Shown: positions 45,056 through 52,545 of the stretch, in pieces
How the letters are laid out: each line of letters opens with the position of its first letter
Numbering within the stretch: position 1 is the first letter of the stretch
Assembly (NCBI RefSeq): GCF_038806765.1
Contig: NZ_CP152389.1
Coordinates: forward strand, 3,410,001-3,474,000
Reading direction: 5' to 3'
Length of the DNA stretch: 64,000 nt
From: Mucilaginibacter sp. CSA2-8R
Lineage (GTDB): Bacteria; Bacteroidota; Bacteroidia; Sphingobacteriales; Sphingobacteriaceae
Notes under the pieces: generated by a model
What the model saw: only the letters and a program-made list of their open reading frames with translations
Database searches by the model: none
What the model was told of the DNA's origin: nothing
Made by a program: the position numbers and the translations under genes

Positions 45056-45604
45056 TTAAGCAGCTGCCGGTAATTCGCCTTTGTAGATGTAGAAAGGCAT
45101 CACTGAAGCAGCCTCACCTACGAACTCGATCCCAGGTGCGCCGGTCGGGCCATCACCAAACTTAACCGAGCCTTCTTTTACAGTAGCTAAAAGGCCTTTA
45201 GTGCCGACCTGAGTAAAGAACTCATCACCCGGACGCTTAATCAAAAAGATACCGCGCAGATTGGCAACAATAGCAAAATTCGCGGCGTTGGCCACGGTAG
45301 GCTGTGGCTGAAACAATTTTACGTTAGGCTGAAACATCTTACTATACTTCTCACCAACCAGGGCCGAATCCATTCCGGATTTGTCTTGAGCAGTGAATAA
45401 AGGAATCGGCGACTTGCCGGCCTTTAAAACGTGATTTCCGGTAATGGTCATCGCTTCAACGGCTGTGGCCGGATTGGTTACTGGTACCTTCAGGTCAGCT
45501 ATCCATGCGTAAGGAATAAACCAGGCATCCTCTTCGATACCTGATGGGTTTTGAGCACCCTCAGACAGGATAAGCCCTGCCAATGCAATATTTGAAAAAT
45601 CCAT
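45056..45604 (-). CDS. Phage virion-type protein, capsid unit
   Basis: 182 aa, beta-rich, Ala/Gly-rich C-terminus (GELPAAA). Preceded by AAAGGAGGT in the minus strand, a strong Shine-Dalgarno, rare in this window. Probably a head decoration or head-completion protein from its place after the capsid gene. Confidence 0.5.
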   Translation of the reverse strand: MDFSNIALAGLILSEGAQNPSGIEEDAWFIPYAWIADLKVPVTNPATAVEAMTITGNHVLKAGKSPIPLFTAQDKSGMDSALVGEKYSKMFQPNVKLFQPQPTVANAANFAIVANLRGIFLIKRPGDEFFTQVGTKGLLATVKEGSVKFGDGPTGAPGIEFVGEAASVMPFYIYKGELPAAA

Positions 45605-45607
45605 AAA

Positions 45608-45928
45608 TTAAACCTCCTTTACTACCGAAATGGCAGCACTTTTAATGTTGATCAAATGCTCAAGGACCTCCGGAGTATTCAGGATTTCCTCAGCTGTAAA
45701 CGTGCCCTCAAACTCAGCAATGTGAACCGGGAAATTCACTTTGTATTTTGCCTGTTCGGCCGCTGCCGGTTTTTCCGGAGCGATAAGCGCCTGGTAGATC
45801 TCATCGATCTCAGCCGGTGGATAAGCCTTATCATCGGCAGCAAGCAACGCTTTAACCTCCTCTTCAGACTTACCAATACTAAGCGGCAGGTACTTAGTAA
45901 CTGCCGCTTGTTTTTTTAAATTGTTCAT
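45608..45928 (-). CDS. Small phage protein after major capsid
   Basis: 106 aa. Contains two helices and an IxEFEGTFTAEEIL segment; no family recognised. The start follows the capsid stop by 6 bp with the CCTAAACC motif between. Confidence 0.5.
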   Translation of the reverse strand: MNNLKKQAAVTKYLPLSIGKSEEEVKALLAADDKAYPPAEIDEIYQALIAPEKPAAAEQAKYKVNFPVHIAEFEGTFTAEEILNTPEVLEHLINIKSAAISVVKEV

Positions 45929-45934
45929 TGAGGT

Positions 45935-47008
45935 TTAGGCTGCGATAAGGTTATCACTGAATGAGATACATTCTAAGTCTTCAAACTCAAGACCTACAGG
46001 CATCATTAAGCGAACTTCGATGATGTTACGACGAATTGAGGCCGCAACCTGGATAGTATTTCCATCGGTACCAAATGCCAGGGCATCATATACAACACCT
46101 AAAAGGCCGTCATTTTTAATCCAGCTTACCGGCTCCAGGTAAACATTTGCAAAACCGTCCAATTTGTATTGGCCAGAAGCATCCGGATCGAAAGTATAAC
46201 CGAAGCTTGCACGGTAGTGCTTTTTGTAATTGTCAAAAGTGGCCCATGAACATTTAATCACAAAGCCCTCTTCTCTCCACCAGTCCTGTTGAGACGATGC
46301 AAACGTTTCAACTTTAGTAACTGCATTAGTAGCATCGATGGCACCGATTGCTTTGGCGGTAATTTCCGGCTGTGGTTTCGCAGCTTCAGCAGTCAGGATC
46401 GTGATCCAGCCATCGGCAATATCAGCAGCACCCGTGCCGGCAGCATTACGCTTTCCTTTACCAATGGTTTTGTTATTAATAGCAGCTAAGTACTCAGTAC
46501 CTACCTGGTCAAGGATGTATTCGTAAAATGGTGCCTTGGTACTTGATGCCAGGTATTTGTTACGGTATCTTTCCGGATCCACGTCAAAATCCCACATCGA
46601 CTGGTAAACAGTTAGGGTACGGTCCGTAAACTCAACACCATTACCATCAGTTTGGTCTCCTTCTTTGTAAGGGCCCGGCTCACCTTTGGCGCTCAGTTTT
46701 ACCATCGCGACAGGTGTAGTTACGTTTTTGTAAGTGGTTACGCCGCTTTTTAAATTAAGCTTGTTAACATGCTTACGCAAAATATTACCGCCCCAGGTTA
46801 CAAAGGCAGTGGTAAGTTTAGACAAATCCGGCGTAGCGGTGTCAGTGAACGAGTAACTACCTTTTGGTATAAAGGCAGCAGCAAAAAGGCCAGCGCCAAA
46901 GATGTTCCCCAATTGAGGAGCGCCAATAGCCTGCGCCATAAAGCCACCCATCAGCACGCTGAATACAGCGGCGCAGGCAACTAAAAATAGAGCTTTAGTG
47001 GTTTTCAT
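45935..47008 (-). CDS. Major capsid protein candidate
   Basis: 357 aa, placed directly after the S49-type protease. Features: a hydrophobic N-terminal segment that looks like a signal or anchor (residues ~6-30, ALFLVACAAVFSVLMGGF then Ala/Gly-rich), then a mixed alpha/beta body (VTTPVAMVKLSAKGEPG, YQSMWDFDVDPERY, ending in ASIRRNIIEVRLMMPVGLEF). Hydrophobic leader on a capsid protein is unusual; it may be the propeptide removed by the protease. Assignment from context and size. Confidence 0.65.
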   Translation of the reverse strand: MKTTKALFLVACAAVFSVLMGGFMAQAIGAPQLGNIFGAGLFAAAFIPKGSYSFTDTATPDLSKLTTAFVTWGGNILRKHVNKLNLKSGVTTYKNVTTPVAMVKLSAKGEPGPYKEGDQTDGNGVEFTDRTLTVYQSMWDFDVDPERYRNKYLASSTKAPFYEYILDQVGTEYLAAINNKTIGKGKRNAAGTGAADIADGWITILTAEAAKPQPEITAKAIGAIDATNAVTKVETFASSQQDWWREEGFVIKCSWATFDNYKKHYRASFGYTFDPDASGQYKLDGFANVYLEPVSWIKNDGLLGVVYDALAFGTDGNTIQVAASIRRNIIEVRLMMPVGLEFEDLECISFSDNLIAA

Positions 47009-47068
47009 GTGATAATTTAAAAGGTTAGGTTTTAATAAGTAAAGTGATAAGGTTTAGGCAATTATAGG

Positions 47069-48385
47069 TTAGAAGTTCTGCGCTTGCTTTTCTTTATCTA
47101 CCGATGTCAAAAACGCATCAGCGGCGTTATCGCCACCTGGTATTTTTTCGGTTTCTGCATCAGCTTTAGGCGTGCTCGCGTCTTCAGCCGGCTTACCTAA
47201 CTTTGCAGCCTGGTTAACGATGGTTTTTTTGTGGTCCGATATGATGGCATCTTTTGCCACGATCTCGCCTTGTAATTTTGTTACCTCAGCGGCTGCGTTG
47301 CTCATCTCATCAATTTGAGAATCCAATACCAGGGTAATACCAGGTATTTTATTGGCTACGATCTGGGCGTTTACTGCAGCTACTTGCTCGGCAGTCACGG
47401 TTTCCTTGCCCATTAACTCAGTAAGGGCTGAAAAATAATCAACGAAAGGGTTTTTCATATTATTAGGGTTGTCTATTGTGCTTATTGAATCAGCGCCCAT
47501 ATCAATGGCGCCGGCCAGTACCTCCTCAAAACTTTTAATACCGTCAATAAGCCCTATCTCCAGCGCTTGCTGAGCAGGGTACATTTTACCGGTAAATGGA
47601 TCTTCTTTCGAGGTGTCGAGCCTGTCACCGCGGTTCGCAGCAACGGCTGCAGCAAAGGCCTGCTGCAAAAAATTAAGCTCTTCTTTTTTCAGCTTATAAT
47701 CGCCATTCATGGCGTCCAGGTAAGATTTATTTTTATCCTGGGAAAAATCAGAGTAGATGTCGTGGATTTTGAGGCCTTGCTTCTCAAAGTAGCTTTTCAT
47801 ATCCGGCAACTGGCAGTAAACGCCGATGCTGCCGAAACTATCGGTCTGCTTAGTAGCGTACATTTCGCGGCAGGCAGAAGCAATCCACATGGCAGCGCTG
47901 GCGCACATACCATCGTTAACGACGCCAATTACCGGAATAGATAAATTTTTTATGGTATCAGCTAACAGCTGTGTACCGTCGGCCTGGCCTCCAGGGCTGT
48001 CGATATCCAGTATAACCGAATTAAATTTACCTGAAGCAGCTGCACGGTTTAATATCGATGCTTTATCGACCATACCATAACTGCAGCCGTCGCCGTACTT
48101 TAAAACAGGACCAAAAAGATTTACAATGGCCACCGAGCCGGCCGGGATCCGCTCATAATCGGTATACATGCCCACGCCGTAGGCGGCCAGCTGAGCGCCG
48201 TTATGTTGGCAGGCCACCAACTGTGGCAGGCCTTCCAGCTTCAGCTCCTCATCACGCTCCGAAATACCGAAATCAACCTTTTGCCCGGTGATTAGCCCAT
48301 GTATAAGGGAAAGGTGCGAATGCACGAACGCCTGGTCAATCGCAAAGGTACCACGAAGAATAGCAGAGGCAGTTCTAAAACTCAT
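47069..48385 (-). CDS. Prohead protease of S49/SppA type with scaffold-like C-terminus
   Basis: 438 aa. The S49/ClpP-like fold: VNLFGPVLKYGDG, LDIDSPGGQADG, the catalytic serine in GMCASAAMWIASA, and FGSIGVYCQ. After ~residue 290 a region rich in Glu, Lys and Ala (VTKLQGEIVAKDAIISDHKK) is probably the scaffold. In phages such genes cleave the scaffold and capsid during maturation. Starts 4 bases after the -7 element of late promoter copy 5. Confidence 0.85.
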   Translation of the reverse strand: MSFRTASAILRGTFAIDQAFVHSHLSLIHGLITGQKVDFGISERDEELKLEGLPQLVACQHNGAQLAAYGVGMYTDYERIPAGSVAIVNLFGPVLKYGDGCSYGMVDKASILNRAAASGKFNSVILDIDSPGGQADGTQLLADTIKNLSIPVIGVVNDGMCASAAMWIASACREMYATKQTDSFGSIGVYCQLPDMKSYFEKQGLKIHDIYSDFSQDKNKSYLDAMNGDYKLKKEELNFLQQAFAAAVAANRGDRLDTSKEDPFTGKMYPAQQALEIGLIDGIKSFEEVLAGAIDMGADSISTIDNPNNMKNPFVDYFSALTELMGKETVTAEQVAAVNAQIVANKIPGITLVLDSQIDEMSNAAAEVTKLQGEIVAKDAIISDHKKTIVNQAAKLGKPAEDASTPKADAETEKIPGGDNAADAFLTSVDKEKQAQNF

Positions 48386-48389
48386 GGTG

Positions 48390-48432
48390 CAAACATACCC
48401 TGAGCAAAAAAAACACGAAAGGACCGCAAAAA
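48390..48432 (-). promoter_or_regulatory. Late promoter copy 5
   Basis: Minus-strand TTTTTGCGGTCCTTTC (48417-48432), TTTC at -33, perfect -7 TATGTTTG (complement of 48390-48397), ATG 4 bases further. The cleanest copy, in front of the capsid unit. Confidence 0.85.
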
Positions 48433-48440
48433 CCTCTACT

Positions 48441-48800
48441 TTATTCCTGTGCTGGTTCGACTTTTACCACTATCTCATTATTGGTGTAAGTGATCTTATG
48501 TACTATAACATACCTGGGCACATAATCACCGTTTGAGTTGCTGACGATGATATTTTCCTGATCATAGCCTCTATGTACCTCAACGCCTTGAAATACTAAT
48601 GTTCTGATAGCTGAGATGTTATTCATCAAAAACATCCGTGCGGCCCACATTTCTAATGTTTTAATTAGATAATAAGGGCAGAAAATCACTAAGCTATCTT
48701 TAGGAAAATCTTGATATAGAATATCATTAATTGCCCAACGTATACGATCAAAGAGTTTTTCGGCATCCGCTTCGGGTAAGTTATGAAGTATATAAGGCAT
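48441..48800 (-). CDS. Unknown phage protein
   Basis: 119 aa, starts MPYILHNLPEADAEKLFDRIRW, ends VVKVEPAQE. No motif recognised. It is 2 bp from the preceding gene's end; last of the unit that begins at 50241. Confidence 0.5.
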   Translation of the reverse strand: MPYILHNLPEADAEKLFDRIRWAINDILYQDFPKDSLVIFCPYYLIKTLEMWAARMFLMNNISAIRTLVFQGVEVHRGYDQENIIVSNSNGDYVPRYVIVHKITYTNNEIVVKVEPAQE

Positions 48801-48802
48801 AA

Positions 48803-49243
48803 TTAAATTACCGGCGCCGGCTCGTTATTGGTCCAGGTGATAGTGATTTTAAAAAAGTTCATATCGGTCGGGTCGTTACCGGTATCACTTTCAGTTTTAA
48901 CGGTTACCGGATTATCCAGCCGGCCGAGCAGCCGGGTCACGCCATTGTTGTCGGTGTACCTGGTCACACCCACCTGGCCCAGGTAACGCTTAAAAGCGTC
49001 ATACATGGCCTGTGCCTGCTTGTTAAAGCTAAACACCAAGGAATAGCTGTGCTCCGGACCGTTATCGCCTGCCGAGCTGCTTTCTTTGACTGATGAGCTA
49101 TCAGGCAGAAAGTCCATCACCGACCAGTCGCGGCCTGGCTTGAAGCTTACCGGGTTAATGCTGCTCAGCTCATAGCTGTAAGCCATCAGTACCTGACTGA
49201 CGCCTCCAATATTAGCTCCCTGGCTAAATGTAATGTTTGCCAT
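48803..49243 (-). CDS. Phage structural-type protein
   Basis: 146 aa, beta-rich with Gly/Ser and Asn turns; ends ITWTNNEPAPVI. Resembles small tail proteins but with no firm family. A GGAGG-like sequence lies a few bases upstream of its start. Confidence 0.45.
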   Translation of the reverse strand: MANITFSQGANIGGVSQVLMAYSYELSSINPVSFKPGRDWSVMDFLPDSSSVKESSSAGDNGPEHSYSLVFSFNKQAQAMYDAFKRYLGQVGVTRYTDNNGVTRLLGRLDNPVTVKTESDTGNDPTDMNFFKITITWTNNEPAPVI

Positions 49244-49245
49244 GC

Positions 49246-49827
49246 TTAACCTCCAAAACCTAAAAGTGACATCTCAGCGCCCATCGACTGATATGGATCA
49301 GCAGGTATTACTTTTTCTTCATAGAATGTGGCCACCATTGCCGGCACCTTCGAATGGTCCAGCATTTTCTCCACGGATTTGCGTTTACGCAATTTGTAAA
49401 ACTGACGTTTAGCATTTTCGAAAGACAAATCGTCTTCGGTAAAATTATACATCGACAGGAAACTGCGGATACTTGCATCAATCTGACACCCGCTTTCGCT
49501 CAGCATAACCACGAACTGGTACAGCTGCTCATATAGGGCATCAGTCACCACCTCGTTAAAAATCCGCACGTTTTCGCTGGATAATAGCTGGCCCTTTTTG
49601 CGCGCAGTACTGGCGCCAATGCTTACATGTATAAATTCACCATACTCAATTTGAACTCGTTTTGGGATTGCAGCCGGATGAACTTTAACCGGCTTTTCTA
49701 AAGCGTTAAGGATAAAACCAGGTGCGAAGCCACGATCCGTGGCAAAGAAAGGTTCGGAATAATTGCGCACCAAAAACTTTTTGACATACGGACGCACCGA
49801 TATGCGGATAAGGCAGGACTGTGACAT
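49246..49827 (-). CDS. Unknown phage protein
   Basis: 193 aa, basic; N-terminal beta (SCLIRISVRPYVKKFLV) then helices with KRQFYKLRKRKSVEKML. May bind nucleic acid. A TATATTTA -7-like element lies about 20 bp upstream of the start, so it may have its own promoter; the 130 bp before it contain nothing else recognisable. Confidence 0.5.
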   Translation of the reverse strand: MSQSCLIRISVRPYVKKFLVRNYSEPFFATDRGFAPGFILNALEKPVKVHPAAIPKRVQIEYGEFIHVSIGASTARKKGQLLSSENVRIFNEVVTDALYEQLYQFVVMLSESGCQIDASIRSFLSMYNFTEDDLSFENAKRQFYKLRKRKSVEKMLDHSKVPAMVATFYEEKVIPADPYQSMGAEMSLLGFGG

Positions 49828-49956
49828 TAATCAGGAGGTAAATTAGTGAGGTAAATATAATACACTTTAGTATTATATACTATACACTGCCTCAGAAAGT
49901 TACAAACAGATAGAAAATAATTTCTTTAGGTAATATTAAAGGATAATTAGAAGTGA

Positions 49957-50241
49957 CTAAGATTTGGCACAGCTCATCGGATTAGCCATAAGTACTTTAA
50001 CTTCAGGCAGTCCTACATAAGCACCAAACCATAAAAGCGCTGCCGTCACGTCTTCAAGCTCGGCCCGGTTAAGGTCAGTCTCAAACGCAAAAGCCCTACC
50101 CGACTCGTGGCAATAAAAATCCATCCGGCCTGGAGTAGGTTCAAATTGCTCGTTGCTCAGGTCGTAAACATCAACCTGCAGGTTTACATCCGGGTTAGCG
50201 ATGTATGTTTTATTTTGAGCGTGTACCAGGTAGAAGGCCAT
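49957..50241 (-). CDS. Small phage protein with leaderless-type start
   Basis: Start at MAFYLVHAQNKTYIANPD (50241) rather than 50313, because a perfect -7 TATCTTTG ends 4 bases upstream and the longer frame would cross the promoter. 94 aa, no motif recognised, acidic. Confidence 0.55.
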   Translation of the reverse strand: MAFYLVHAQNKTYIANPDVNLQVDVYDLSNEQFEPTPGRMDFYCHESGRAFAFETDLNRAELEDVTAALLWFGAYVGLPEVKVLMANPMSCAKS

Positions 50242-50245
50242 AGCA

Positions 50246-50253
50246 CAAAGATA
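50246..50253 (-). promoter_or_regulatory. -7 element of the 50241 gene
   Basis: TATCTTTG on the minus strand, identical context TTTGTGCTATG to late promoter copy 2. The upstream box reads ACGGTC here, shifted 5 bp from the standard place, so it does not fully fit the late promoter class. Confidence 0.55.
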
Positions 50254-50278
50254 GGCGATGGCACCATTCGCCGACCGT

Positions 50279-50318
50279 CTGCGGTCCTTTTTTGTACACC
50301 AGCAGTTTACCACCTTTA
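50279..50318 (+). promoter_or_regulatory. Late promoter-like copy 6, plus strand
   Basis: CTGCGGTCCTTTTTTG on the plus strand with CACCTTTA at the -7 position, at the same spacing as the other copies. It points into the GTTAC array. Together with the minus-strand ACGGTC it forms the inverted repeat GACCGCAGACGGTC (50273-50286 region). Confidence 0.5.
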
Positions 50319-50380
50319 TATTACCCTCATTCCCTCTTTTAAAAGAAAAAAGAATAAAAATAAAAGAACTTTTTTTTGCT

Positions 50381-50604
50381 GTTACAACTGTTACAGCGTT
50401 ACAAACCTTGTTACTTTATTATAAATCAATAAGTTAATGCTGTAACAAGTCCGTAACAGTTGTAACAGCTTGTAACGTTACCGTAACAGCTTAAAGCCCA
50501 TTTGTTACAATTTGTTACAGCTTCTTTTTTCTTTAAAATTATGATATTCATAATACTTATATTCCTTATATAAATTAAAGTTATAGGTATGTAACAGTTG
50601 TAAC
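50381..50604. repeat. GTTAC/GTAAC iteron-like array, candidate phage replication origin
   Basis: Fourteen copies of GTTAC or its complement GTAAC within 224 bp: GTTAC begins at 50381, 50390, 50398, 50410, 50477, 50504 and 50514; (T/C)GTAAC at 50441, 50452, 50461, 50471, 50482, 50590 and 50599. Most neighbours are 8-12 bp apart, about one helical turn. Flanks are strongly AT-rich (for example 50521-50580). It lies beside the primase-helicase side of the genome and on a boundary between early and late genes. Origin iterons or a dense regulator site fit. Confidence 0.65.
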
Positions 50605-50748
50605 GCAATTTTCCAGACTTTTTTTTTCAGCAAAAAAACCGAATTAAATTTTGCACCTTTTCAAAAATTTCGCCGGGGTTCCTCGTCTCTCTGATGAAGT
50701 AGAAGAAAGCGGCGTTTTACGCGATCGGTGTAGGTAATATGGTATTTA

Positions 50749-50804
50749 GCCGATAGCCATCGGCTTCATGAGTGCGTTGTTCCTATGCTGCGCAAAGTCA
50801 TGAA
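50749..50804. repeat. Nested hairpin segment, possible structured RNA
   Basis: GCCGAT/ATCGGC with a 4-nt loop (50749-50764), immediately followed by TTCATGA/TCATGAA (50765-50771 with 50798-50804) enclosing TGCG/CGCA (50773-50776 with 50791-50794). The block is richer in GC than its surroundings and has no coding frame. Confidence 0.45.
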
Positions 50805-50886
50805 CGCCTAATCGGAGCGTCTTTACAAAGAGGATTTAGTGTATATATCAAATTCGTTATTTATTGAACCTTGCTTTACTTTCAAT

Positions 50887-51003
50887 ATGTATCTTGAAAA
50901 CATAAAAGTAACCTGCCGTATTAATACATCAGAAACCGGTAGTGATCTGTCTTACGAAGTTTACTTTGATGAAAAGCTGTCCTTGCTTTTAGCGCATAAT
51001 TAG
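50887..51003 (+). CDS. Possible 38-aa small protein
   Basis: ATG to TAG frame beginning MYLENIKVTCRINTSE and ending LLLAHN. The composition is protein-like but nothing supports expression beyond the open frame; it could equally be chance in an AT-rich region. Confidence 0.25.
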   Translation: MYLENIKVTCRINTSETGSDLSYEVYFDEKLSLLLAHN

Positions 51004-51192
51004 CTCCTTTAGGTTTCCATTTAAAAATTAACGAAGGATAAGGATATTGGAATGAAAATTACAAGCCTACTTACCTATAATTTAATTTGAGAAATTTTTA
51101 GCATTTAGTGTAACGAATTAAAAAAGTAGTTATCTTTAATTGCTTGATTGAGAGCAATTAACCGATTATTAACCTATAAAACTAAATCTTAA

Positions 51193-51702
51193 ATGACACA
51201 GCAATTTTCAGCCCAAGACAGAGTTACTGACATACAAGATGGCATTCGTAAAATGCGCCGTCTTCATGCAACTTTTGGCGTCTACAGATATAAACTTAAT
51301 CCAAATGACAATGTAACAATTAATGTAGGAGGGTTGGAGGACTTAACTCCTGCCACTGGCTGGCACTTAGATTTAAACGAGAAACGTAACTGGGATGTGT
51401 ATTGCTACAATGGTAGCCAAAATGACTATTTAGTACTCCGTTGTAAGCCCTATACAACCTATTGGAAAGTAGTAAGTTGTTTTAAAGTACCTGCGCAAGC
51501 CAATGATGTAAAAATTGAGACATTCTTGCCTGACAATGAAGATCAATGGTGGATATTGTATATTTTAGATGCTAATGGTAGGCCACAATTATGTAATGGA
51601 GAGCCGGGAGGTTCAGATGCATCCCTTGCTTCGGATAGTTACAGTGCTACTTTTAGGTGGCTTCAACCAAACGAATTTGACATTAAAGTGGTGGCCAAGT
51701 AA
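51193..51702 (+). CDS. Unknown plus-strand cargo gene
   Basis: 169 aa, beta-rich with many Trp/Tyr (VYCYNGSQNDYLVLRCKPYTTYWK, given in part; QWWILYIL). No family recognised; looks like a secreted-free cytosolic beta-sandwich. It is AT-rich, on the strand opposite to the phage genes and ends at a perfect bidirectional terminator, so it is another moron candidate. Confidence 0.5.
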   Translation: MTQQFSAQDRVTDIQDGIRKMRRLHATFGVYRYKLNPNDNVTINVGGLEDLTPATGWHLDLNEKRNWDVYCYNGSQNDYLVLRCKPYTTYWKVVSCFKVPAQANDVKIETFLPDNEDQWWILYILDANGRPQLCNGEPGGSDASLASDSYSATFRWLQPNEFDIKVVAK

Positions 51703-51716
51703 ATATATTAACGTTA

Positions 51717-51902
51717 TTAAGGAAAAGCGTTGAACTCGTTCATAGATTGCGTATTCATTTTTGCAAAATTAAAAAAGCCGGTTAACACCGGCTTTTTTAA
51801 TTTATAGGTGTGGCCACAGCTACAAATCATAGATATTCGTAAATCCATCCAGGCGTTGCAAATCGGGCAGACCCGCCAAATTTCGTGATTATAATGTTTC
51901 AT
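51717..51902 (-). CDS. Small zinc-ribbon protein whose frame runs through a terminator
   Basis: 61 codons starting MKHYNHEIWRVCPICNAW. Two knuckles, CPIC and CSCG, form a rubredoxin-like zinc site in the first 30 residues. The C-terminal part is encoded by the terminator hairpin at 51767-51802. It starts 2 bp after the HNH gene stop on the same strand. The zinc part looks real; the C-terminus may be a fusion of leftover sequence. Confidence 0.45.
   Translation of the reverse strand: MKHYNHEIWRVCPICNAWMDLRISMICSCGHTYKLKKPVLTGFFNFAKMNTQSMNEFNAFP
51767..51802. terminator. Perfect bidirectional terminator
   Basis: 16-bp perfect stem (AATTAAAAAAGCCGGT/ACCGGCTTTTTTAATT) with a TAAC loop. Ends the 51193 gene on the plus strand; also works on the minus strand, although an open frame reads through it. 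Confidence 0.9.
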
Positions 51903-51904
51903 AG

Positions 51905-52207
51905 TTAAAATGGTAGCCGGTACTGCAGCTTTGCATAGTTCCGGCCGTATTTTATTTTACTGATATTGACCAGGCGATCGTTGTTGAGATGGCATCTTTG
52001 GCACAAGGCCCGGAGCCGCTCGTCACTTACCTCCCAGTTTTCCGGATCGTGATCCAGGTGAGCGACGGCGAGCCTAACCAGGTAACCACCGTCGCAAACT
52101 GTATAATTATTTGCTTGGCATATTTCGCATTGATCACCGGCCCTGTGTAGTATTCTTTCCCTTCTTTCCGGCCAGTCGGGCGGGTAAACTTTATAATCGA
52201 TTGGCAT
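51905..52207 (-). CDS. HNH endonuclease-type protein
   Basis: Start at MPIDYKVYPPDWPERRE (52207); this avoids overlap with the upstream gene. 100 aa. Zinc-binding CEIC and CQRC pairs, with VAHLDHDPENW and RCHLNNDRL as the HNH core. Small HNH proteins in phages support DNA packaging or are homing-type nucleases; in the early region here, a recombination or host-takeover role is also possible. Confidence 0.75.
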   Translation of the reverse strand: MPIDYKVYPPDWPERRERILHRAGDQCEICQANNYTVCDGGYLVRLAVAHLDHDPENWEVSDERLRALCQRCHLNNDRLVNISKIKYGRNYAKLQYRLPF

Positions 52208-52229
52208 CTCACTTTCCCTCTTTCCCTGA

Positions 52230-52535
52230 TTATTTAGCAGCCGGTATAGGCGGCACAAATTTTACGAGCCTGCCGGCATCAAAATGCCCGATCATCACCT
52301 CCCAGGTTAAATAAGTGGTCTCCGAGCGGTAAACCTCCAGCAGCTCCACGCCGGTCGGTACCAGCTCCTGCTTACATTCCGGATCCGGGAAATCCCAGTG
52401 GATCCGGACAATGGCAAACAGGCGCCTTAAATCCTCACTTCGCCACCAGCTGTACTCAGCAAAAATTGCGACGTAATTGATGACCGGCGTTGTAGCTTCC
52501 GGCTGCTCCTGGAGATTTACTTCGGGTTTGTCCAT
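52230..52535 (-). CDS. Small early phage protein
   Basis: 101 aa, acidic and Trp-rich (YSWWRSEDLRRLFAIVRIHWDF). Located between the primase-helicase and the HNH gene. No family recognised. Confidence 0.5.
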   Translation of the reverse strand: MDKPEVNLQEQPEATTPVINYVAIFAEYSWWRSEDLRRLFAIVRIHWDFPDPECKQELVPTGVELLEVYRSETTYLTWEVMIGHFDAGRLVKFVPPIPAAK

Positions 52536-52545
52536 GGTAAGGTGA

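Larger units (their letters stand above)
50605..51192. other. Non-coding stretch between the iteron array and the 51193 gene
   Basis: About 590 bp without a convincing gene. It contains a GC-richer segment with nested inverted repeats (50749-50804), a possible 38-aa frame (50887-51003) and a TATCTTTA -7-like element at about 51133-51140 in front of the 51193 gene. Confidence 0.45.

Noticed and set aside
50426..50608. 60-aa minus-strand frame
   Set aside because: It is made entirely of the GTTAC/GTAAC array and has repetitive Tyr/Cys/Asn content.
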